A stretch of DNA of 64,000 nt, taken from contig OZ017795.1 in NCBI GenBank assembly GCA_963969395.1, positions 41,521,063 through 41,585,062 on the forward strand. Reading direction: 5' to 3'. Positions 61,641 through 64,000 of this stretch are shown piece after piece (the stretch's first letter is position 1; each line of letters begins with the position of its first letter). Made by a program: the position numbers and the translations under genes. This DNA comes from Pseudoscleropodium purum. Taxonomy: Eukaryota; Streptophyta; Bryopsida; Hypnales; Brachytheciaceae. The notes beneath the pieces are model-generated. The model had not been told where the DNA came from and did not search any database. It saw only the letters and a program-made list of their open reading frames with translations.

Positions 61641-62519
61641 TGAATCTACTTAGCTTAAATTCACATGTAATCATGTACTACCATGTTGAATTCAAGGAAA
61701 CTTTGTTGAAGAATTGAGTTGAAAGTCTAAGAAATTTTTTAGAAAACAAAAACATTTTATTTATTTATTTTTAAACTTGTTAAGTAGAAGTAGGTCCAAG
61801 ATTGAACAAAAAAAATGAAATTGTTAATAGTTCTTAGATGGAATTAAAAATAGAATAATTTCAAAGGCAAGATTGTTTGATGAAGTGAATTTAATCCTCT
61901 CAAACAAATATTTTTGGAAAATTGTGAAAATTACATTTAAAAATGAACCTAGAAGTTATTTTTTAAGAAGATGCTTAGGGTATGCTTGCACTTGGTGTTA
62001 GGGATGATGTTTGCAATGTGAATTCTGTCTAAAAGTAGGTCTAAATTCATTTTCAAGACCCTCAATAATAACATTCTTTGACACTAAATGTGAGCATACC
62101 TTTAAATTGTCTCCAAAATAAGACTCTCCATAACTTTCTCATCACCAATCCAAATAAAACGAATAAAAAGGTATAACTTTTTCATTTGGCAGTAATTGAA
62201 ATAAAATGATACTCCTCTAAAATTTATTTCTTTTTCTATCTTCAAAAATATTCAAAAATTCAAGATGAAAATTGGGACCTACCATAGGAGTTTACTTGAC
62301 ATTCATTTTGTCTCTCAAAGACACTAATGGAATTGATAGAAGTTAATTAGACAAATTCTACAATAAATAAAAGATTCAAGATCTCTCCAAAATAGTTCAA
62401 GTTGAATAAAGATATACAAAGATTTAACAAACCTCATACCACAAGACATATTATTAATACTACAATCACTATTTCAAATATACTCTTTGTAAAAAATTTA
62501 TTTAGCATTTCTATTCATC

Positions 62520-62760
62520 TAAATCATTAGAAAATTTTTGGGGCCAGGAGGGCCGTTTTAGGCTTGTTTCCTTGCCCCTAATCCCACTGTTAGTTTTTGT
62601 TTTTGTTTTTTAAATAAAAAAATTTGGAATGGAAGAAAAACGATTTTTTTTTAATTTAAAAAAAATGGTGATGTGGCAGTTGCCGTGCCATGTTAGGCAA
62701 TAGCTGTGAGGCTGTTCCCCCGATGCTAGTAGCCCAACAAAATCTTCTAATGCATCACAT
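62520..62760 (+). repeat. Dispersed repeat family 2, further member (plus orientation)
   Basis: It shares with 60036-60200 the block AGGGCCGTTTTAGGCTT, then an A/T-rich tract with AATTTGGAAT, then GTGATGTGGCA, then a GCTAGTAGC-type block. Two moderately diverged copies 2.5 kb apart in the same orientation. Non-coding. Confidence 0.6.
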
Positions 62761-64000
62761 AATCCAACAATGCATATTAAAGACAACTTTCATGTCTTTT
62801 AGTTCGTATCACTTTAATCAAGTATATTAATTGTCTAAAGTCTTGAACCTTACAATAGACCAATAGATCAATAAACTCTCCAATAACAACCATTACACCC
62901 ACTACTACCCTCCAAACTCTACCAAAGAATTTCTTTTGTTCCTTAAAAACTCTCTATCCACCAACTCATCTTTATATGTATGATGTTGTTAGAGTTTTAT
63001 GGAGTCTTCTTGTAAATCAAACTACGTAGATTTGACACCACTCATGTTTGATTTCTAGAATTGTCATGGATCTTAAAATGAATAGACTTTTCACTTTGAA
63101 ATGACAAAGACAAAGAATTTGTTGTAGATAGACAATAAACTCTATGAGTCTTTACTATGAAAATTATAACAATAAATAATGCATTTGCAAGCTTTTTCAA
63201 TTGTATATAATGCTTATTAGAAGAAAAAAAATCATTTGCTTCTTAACTATGACAAATGGTTATCAACAATCTTCACTTAATTATTTCTTGAACACCAATA
63301 TATAAAATCATCACTTAATTAGGGTTAGTCCCTCATTCTGATTGCCATTGTCATTGTCAAGTTTTTTCAACTTAGATACTCTAAAGTTTGAGAACTAAAT
63401 AATCAATGATCATGATTCTTGAAGCTAATTAGCAACTAACTTAAGGGTCTATTAGTCATCTTGTAACTTCTTGTATCATTTCTTACAAAACTATAATAAG
63501 TGCCTATTTACATTTACAAATCCCTACTAGTAATTTTAAAATTCAAATTCCAAAAATTATTCTATTTTGGATCTTTTATGAAGTCTTAATTTTTTTTAAT
63601 TCTTTATTAATATAAATATTAGTCAAAAGAATATTATCATCAAACCAAAAGTATTTCAAGTCAGATTTGTCTTTTTTAATAATTCATAATGAAAACCAAT
63701 GGTCTCACTAAAAAATTCATACTAAAAAGCCTCCTATTTAACTAGTTGACATCCTTGTCAAAATTTTTATTTAAATAACTCTATTTTGAATTTAAGTTGA
63801 AATTTAGTGTTGCTTTATAATTTTGAAAATTTTGAAACATTTAAAAGTCATATTTTTTAATTCAATATAACTAAGAGACTTGTTTAAATCAATTAATACA
63901 TATTCAAAATATTAAAATGTGCTTTAATTTGTTAGCTTTAATTGTTTTGATATAGGTTTATACTTTTATTTTTCTCAAATGAATTTTTCAAATGAATTTA
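62761..64000. other. AT-rich intergenic DNA
   Basis: No gene, RNA or clear repeat seen up to the end of the window. Confidence 0.5.

Noticed and set aside
1..64000. CRISPR arrays, bacterial operons, organelle DNA insertions
   Set aside because: No regular spaced repeats, no ribosome-binding-site-led gene strings and no recognisable plastid or mitochondrial genes; the intron-containing genes show nuclear plant DNA.

Overview
The window looks like nuclear DNA of a land plant. Four genes can be assembled with phase-consistent GT/AG introns, and one of them encodes the plastid-envelope enzyme monogalactosyldiacylglycerol (MGDG) synthase. Exons and 5' flanks are GC-richer than the surrounding DNA, which is very AT-rich, gene-poor and full of decayed mobile elements. 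Introns are short, roughly 60-850 bp. The species cannot be fixed from the sequence; a non-flowering plant would fit but is only a guess.

Layout: 1-17,544 is AT-rich and holds a TTAA-flanked element (6,628-7,301) and decayed plus-strand coding relics (7.9-8.4 kb and 10.0-13.1 kb), one of which resembles a plant En/Spm-type transposase. 17,731-21,687 (minus) is a complete eight-exon MGDG synthase, 539 aa. 23,109-27,512 (minus) is a complete ten-exon cytosolic aspartyl-tRNA synthetase, 525 aa, with two telo-boxes upstream. 29.6-33.1 kb holds a degenerate retroelement-like stretch with a stop-riddled gag-like reading frame. 34,552-35,437 is a CACTA-type non-autonomous transposon. 36,227-37,112 is a second large TTAA-flanked element. 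38,742-39,996 (minus) is a four-exon heavy-metal-associated (HMA) domain gene, 197 aa. 42,058-47,127 or further (minus) is a large nuclear-type protein gene with a C-terminal PEHE-like segment (MSL1/NSL1 class), followed upstream by a GC-rich 5' region to about 48.56 kb. 48.6-64 kb is AT-rich and gene-free, with a 270-bp GC-rich element carrying 9-bp target duplications (55,153-55,440), an inverted repeat cluster, two more TTAA-flanked elements and a second dispersed repeat family.

All four genes lie on the minus strand but do not form an obvious pathway: one makes plastid galactolipid, one charges tRNA-Asp, one probably binds metal, and one is probably a chromatin protein. No coordinated new gene system is visible. 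The most unusual signal is a dispersed family of elements whose ends read TTAA-CCCCTAAAG, a piggyBac-like end structure; members lie in the intergenic DNA, just 3' of the MGDG synthase gene, and (as a half copy) inside one of its introns.
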